Source: Pseudoips prasinana (lineage: Eukaryota > Arthropoda > Insecta > Lepidoptera > Nolidae). From it: a stretch of DNA of 64,000 nt. The notes beneath the pieces were generated by a model. That model worked only from the letters and a program-made list of their open reading frames with translations. It was not told where the DNA came from and made no database searches. Each line of letters starts with the position of its first letter. Within the stretch, counting starts at the first letter, position 1. The position numbers and the translations under genes are program-made. The stretch lies in contig OX621237.1 of the NCBI GenBank assembly GCA_951640165.1, positions 14,694,001-14,758,000 of the forward strand, written 5' to 3'. Shown piece after piece: positions 61,355 through 64,000 of this stretch.

Positions 61355-63786
61355 GTAAGTCTACGTACAATGCCATAATTTTTATGCCAAATATATTATA
61401 TTTGGTCACAATACCTAGAATATGTTTCAAACGTAAAACAAGTCTGCCTAAAAGACTGATTCACTGTAACAGGGTTATATCATAATATCATACAAGCCTT
61501 AAAAGACTTAATCTATTTCGTCGTAAATTTTTGTTTCACGATTCACTTGTCTTTTATCTATGTTTACCACTTCTAACATCTATAGAAATGCCATTCAAAA
61601 TATCAATTCCTACTAGAAATCGGCAAATATCATGTAGATAGAACGCAAAAATCATTAAAAACTCTTAGATACGTTGTATAATATCCACAGAGTTTTGGTT
61701 GAGGCCTCTTTCCATGTACATCTCTTGCTGTACTAATCTCTGTTTTAGATAGATAGATACACTTTATTGCACAAAATATAAAAACAGCTTACAGAAAAAA
61801 GCTTAATATTTAAAGTAATGTACAATTGGTGGTCTTATTGCATAATAGCGATTTCTGCTTAGGGACTATGACTAGAAATATTTTAATATATCTCAAATTC
61901 AGATTTACAGGAGACTCAGTCCCTTGTATTCAAGTCATATATCAAGCTATTCCAAGTGGACCTAAGATTAGCATAATTTAAATCAAAGATGTTCTGGTAC
62001 TCTTTATTTTTTACAGATAGGCAGCATGACTATGAAAACTTTTTGGCAACTCTCCTCATGACAAAGTCTCTTCGTACTCCAGCATTTGTAGTAAGGGCTT
62101 TCAATGTTGAAGTTGCTCGTATTCAAGATCAAACTACTGACTCACAAACAGCTGCATTCAGACTACAATTCTGGAAGGATGCCATCAAAGACATTTACAA
62201 AAATCAACAGACATTACAAAATATACCAGCTCACCCCATAGCACAGGAGTTATTTAAGGTAATTATGATTAAGGAATAATTTAAACTTTATAAAACCGGC
62301 CAAATGCGAGACGGATTCACACAGGAAGGGTTCCGTACCATTAGTATTTCAGTTGATTAAATGAAAGGTAAATTGCGGTTTACAATTTAAAAAAAAACTA
62401 CTAACTAGATTTCATTCAAACCAATTTTCGTAGTTAGTTTACATGGTAATGTACATCATATATTTTTTTTAGTTTTATCATTCTCTTATTTTAGAAGTTA
62501 CAGGGGGGGGGACACTCATTTTTCCACTTTGGAAGTGTCTCTCGCGCAAACTATTCAGTTTAGAAAAAAATGATATTAACAACCTCAATATCATTTTTAA
62601 AGACTTATCCATAGATACCACACATGTATGGATATGATTGATTGAAAAAATTTTAGTTTTAGTCCTATGTATGGGGAACCCCAAAAATTATTATTATTTT
62701 TCTATTTTTGTTTAAAAATCTTAATGCGGTTCACAGAATACATCTACTTACCAAGTTTCAACAGTACAGCTCTTATAGTTTCGGAAAAAAATTGCTGTGA
62801 CATACGGACGGACAGACAGACATGACGAATCTATAAGGGTTCCGTTTTTTTCCATTTGGCTATGGAACCCTAAAAATTAGAGCTAAGTTGATACTACAAA
62901 TAAAATGAATAATAAAGTCTTACAATACAGTCCAGATATTTGTTTCATGGCCTTCATTTAATTGTGTAATTTTTATGAGCGAAGGTCTCCAATTTGTCTA
63001 TTCTTTTATGTTTGGTGCTATATGGCTCCAGATTGAGCCATATAGCACCAAACATACCAGCCTCTTTTGTCTGTGTTACCAAGCTATTTATTGCTTTCAT
63101 GTGTACAATAGGGGTTTATATATAAAAAAGTAAGTAACAAACATGAACCCTGTCACAATATTGCAAATACATCTAAAATATAATTTCATCATCATCATCA
63201 TATCAGCCGAAAGACGTCCACTGCTGGACAAAGGCCTAATAACAAAATAAAATATTATTTAGAAGTTATTAAATTATTATTTTTATTCTAATTCTAGTTC
63301 GGATTGATTGTTCATTTTTTATCTGCTATTAATTAATACTACACACATGGCCAAATGTTATTAAACAACTAATTGAATTGAATGTTCTTGTATATGGTTA
63401 ACTCACTAATGTCATGTTTCTTATACATGGTGAAAAATTGTTTTTATTTTTACTTAATTTTTATATGCCTTTCATTGAAATGGAATCTGCCACTGAACTC
63501 ATATTCCTCACTCAGCCATAATCTTATATCTAGTGTTCATAATATTTTTTCAGGTATGTTGCTGTTATGGACTTCAAAGAAGGCATTTGGAAAGACTAGT
63601 TACATCAAGGAGTAACTTACTCAAAGCTAGGCACTTTAGAAGTCTGGAGGATGTAGAGAGATATGCTGAAGAGTCTGTTTCTTCCATCTATTACTTGATG
63701 TTAAGTGTGGCAGGTGTAGCTAATGTACATGCTGACCATGTTGCATCACATTTGGGCAAGGCCCAGGGATTAGCCAATATTCTTAG
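61191..63786 (+). CDS. NDUFAF6: NDUFAF6 (sicily) 5' part, three exons, continues past window
   Basis: Mitochondrial respiratory complex I assembly factor with a squalene/phytoene-synthase-like fold but no known enzyme activity. Exons 61191-61354, 62021-62258 and 63554-63786 join in frame at GT-AG sites. The start, MNSVLSRF, opens an Arg-rich, acid-poor leader fit for mitochondrial import; an in-frame ATG at 61173 is the alternative. The mature part reads YCANIVKQHDYENFLATLL, AFVVRAFNVEVARI, RLQFWKDAIKDIY, HPIAQELFK, then SLEDVERYAEESVSSIYYLM and HADHVASHLGKAQGLANIL. The same order and spacing occur in human NDUFAF6, where YC..LV and HADH..SH.GKAQG are hallmarks. Later exons lie beyond 64000. 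Confidence 0.92.
61741..61985 (-). mobile_element. LINE 3' tail in NDUFAF6 intron 1
   Basis: On the minus strand it ends TTTTGTGCAATAAAGTGTAT followed by CTAT repeats, the usual microsatellite tail of a lepidopteran LINE. No coding part is recognisable. The right boundary is uncertain. Confidence 0.55.
62021..62258 (+). CDS. NDUFAF6: NDUFAF6 exon 2
   Basis: I place the acceptor at ACAGATAG|GCAG and not at the earlier ACAG, because the earlier choice makes an immediate in-frame TAG, whereas this one restores KQHDYENFL. The exon ends TTTAAG before GTAATT (phase 0). Confidence 0.85.
62296..62878. repeat. High-copy-type interspersed repeat in NDUFAF6 intron 2
   Basis: It starts AAACCGGCCAAATGCGAGAC, AAGGGTTCCGTACC, and ends GGACGGACAGACAGACATGA, AAGGGTTCCG, TATGGAACCCTAAAAA. 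GGGTTCCGTA and GGAACCC near the ends are mutually inverted. This arrangement recurs widely in insect genomes. It is non-coding here. Confidence 0.6.
63008..63055. repeat. Perfect 21-bp stem, 6-base loop hairpin
   Basis: ATGTTTGGTGCTATATGGCT(C) at 63008-63028 is exactly complementary to 63035-63055. It lies in NDUFAF6 intron 2 on the transcribed strand, so the primary transcript can fold it. Size is shorter than a usual pre-miRNA and pairing is too perfect for a typical one. Confidence 0.85.
63187..63232 (-). mobile_element. RTE 3' end fragment
   Basis: CATCATCATCATATCAGCCG, then AAAGACGTCCACTGCTGGAC, is the inverse of the RTE LINE terminus (compare 41861-41925). It is a short remnant in NDUFAF6 intron 2. 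Confidence 0.65.
63554..63786 (+). CDS. NDUFAF6: NDUFAF6 exon 3
   Basis: The acceptor TTTTTTCAG precedes GTATGTTGCTG. The exon encodes QRRHLERLVTSRSNLL, SLEDVERYAEE and the HADHVASHLGKAQG motif. It ends CTTAG before GTTTGT, splitting an Arg codon (phase 2). Confidence 0.9.
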
Positions 63787-64000
63787 GTTTGTATATTTTG
63801 AATTCTAACTGGTTAAACATTTCACTTTCATGTGTGAAATAGTACTGAAGGTAGTTGCCAGAACCAACTGCATATATGGCCCTCAGATTAATTCTTCTGA
63901 ATCTCTGTGCCTGTTACACACAAGCATTATTGACTGCGATTAATTATTTACTTTAATTTAGTGAATTTGCCAAGTAAAGTTTACATATGCTTGTACTTTA

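Noticed and set aside
62016..62021. Earlier acceptor (ACAG) for NDUFAF6 exon 2
   Set aside because: Using it brings TAG in frame right after the junction. The acceptor four bases later restores the conserved reading.

Overview
This AT-rich window looks like a piece of a moth or butterfly genome (Lepidoptera). The evidence is its repeats: a tRNA-derived SINE with the lepidopteran body and a TTA tail, degraded RTE copies ending in the motif that reads CAGCCGAAAGACGTCCACTG on the opposite strand, DD34D mariners, a hAT element and many foldback MITEs. Gene density is very low. Only two host genes can be reconstructed, both by joining exons at consensus splice sites.

(1) A tyrosine aminotransferase (TAT) gene on the minus strand runs from the ATG at 46354 to the stop at 23496. 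It has five exons that join in frame to 1,323 nt (440 aa). Intron 1 is about 17.9 kb and intron 4 holds a fresh 732-bp tandem duplication. (2) The 5' part of NDUFAF6 (Drosophila sicily; a mitochondrial complex I assembly factor of the squalene/phytoene-synthase fold) lies on the plus strand from 61191. Three exons are visible and the gene continues past the window end.

Layout: 1-23 kb is intergenic and repeat-filled. It holds a truncated mariner, LINE and RTE remnants, a stretch extremely rich in GACT/AGTC, foldbacks, a 1-kb-spaced direct repeat and a hAT element with a perfect 8-bp target-site duplication. 23.4-46.4 kb is TAT. Its first intron contains a retroposon with a 13-bp TSD, a second mariner, a four-part nest (33.8-38.5 kb) and a nearly intact LINE on the opposite strand (38.5-41.1 kb). 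46.4-61.1 kb is intergenic, with a second Spy-like element, SINEs, a 150-bp tandem array with dimeric higher-order structure and several foldbacks. 61.19-64 kb is NDUFAF6.

The most interesting structure is the nest. A mariner was entered by a Spy-like MITE exactly between AAA and TTT with no target duplication. That MITE was entered by a 5'-truncated LINE, whose ATG-initiated reading frame now starts inside the MITE. A SINE entered the mariner's terminal repeat. The empty site is readable for each major step, either in a sister copy or by rejoining the flanks. I found no CRISPR array, operon, rRNA gene or free-standing tRNA gene.
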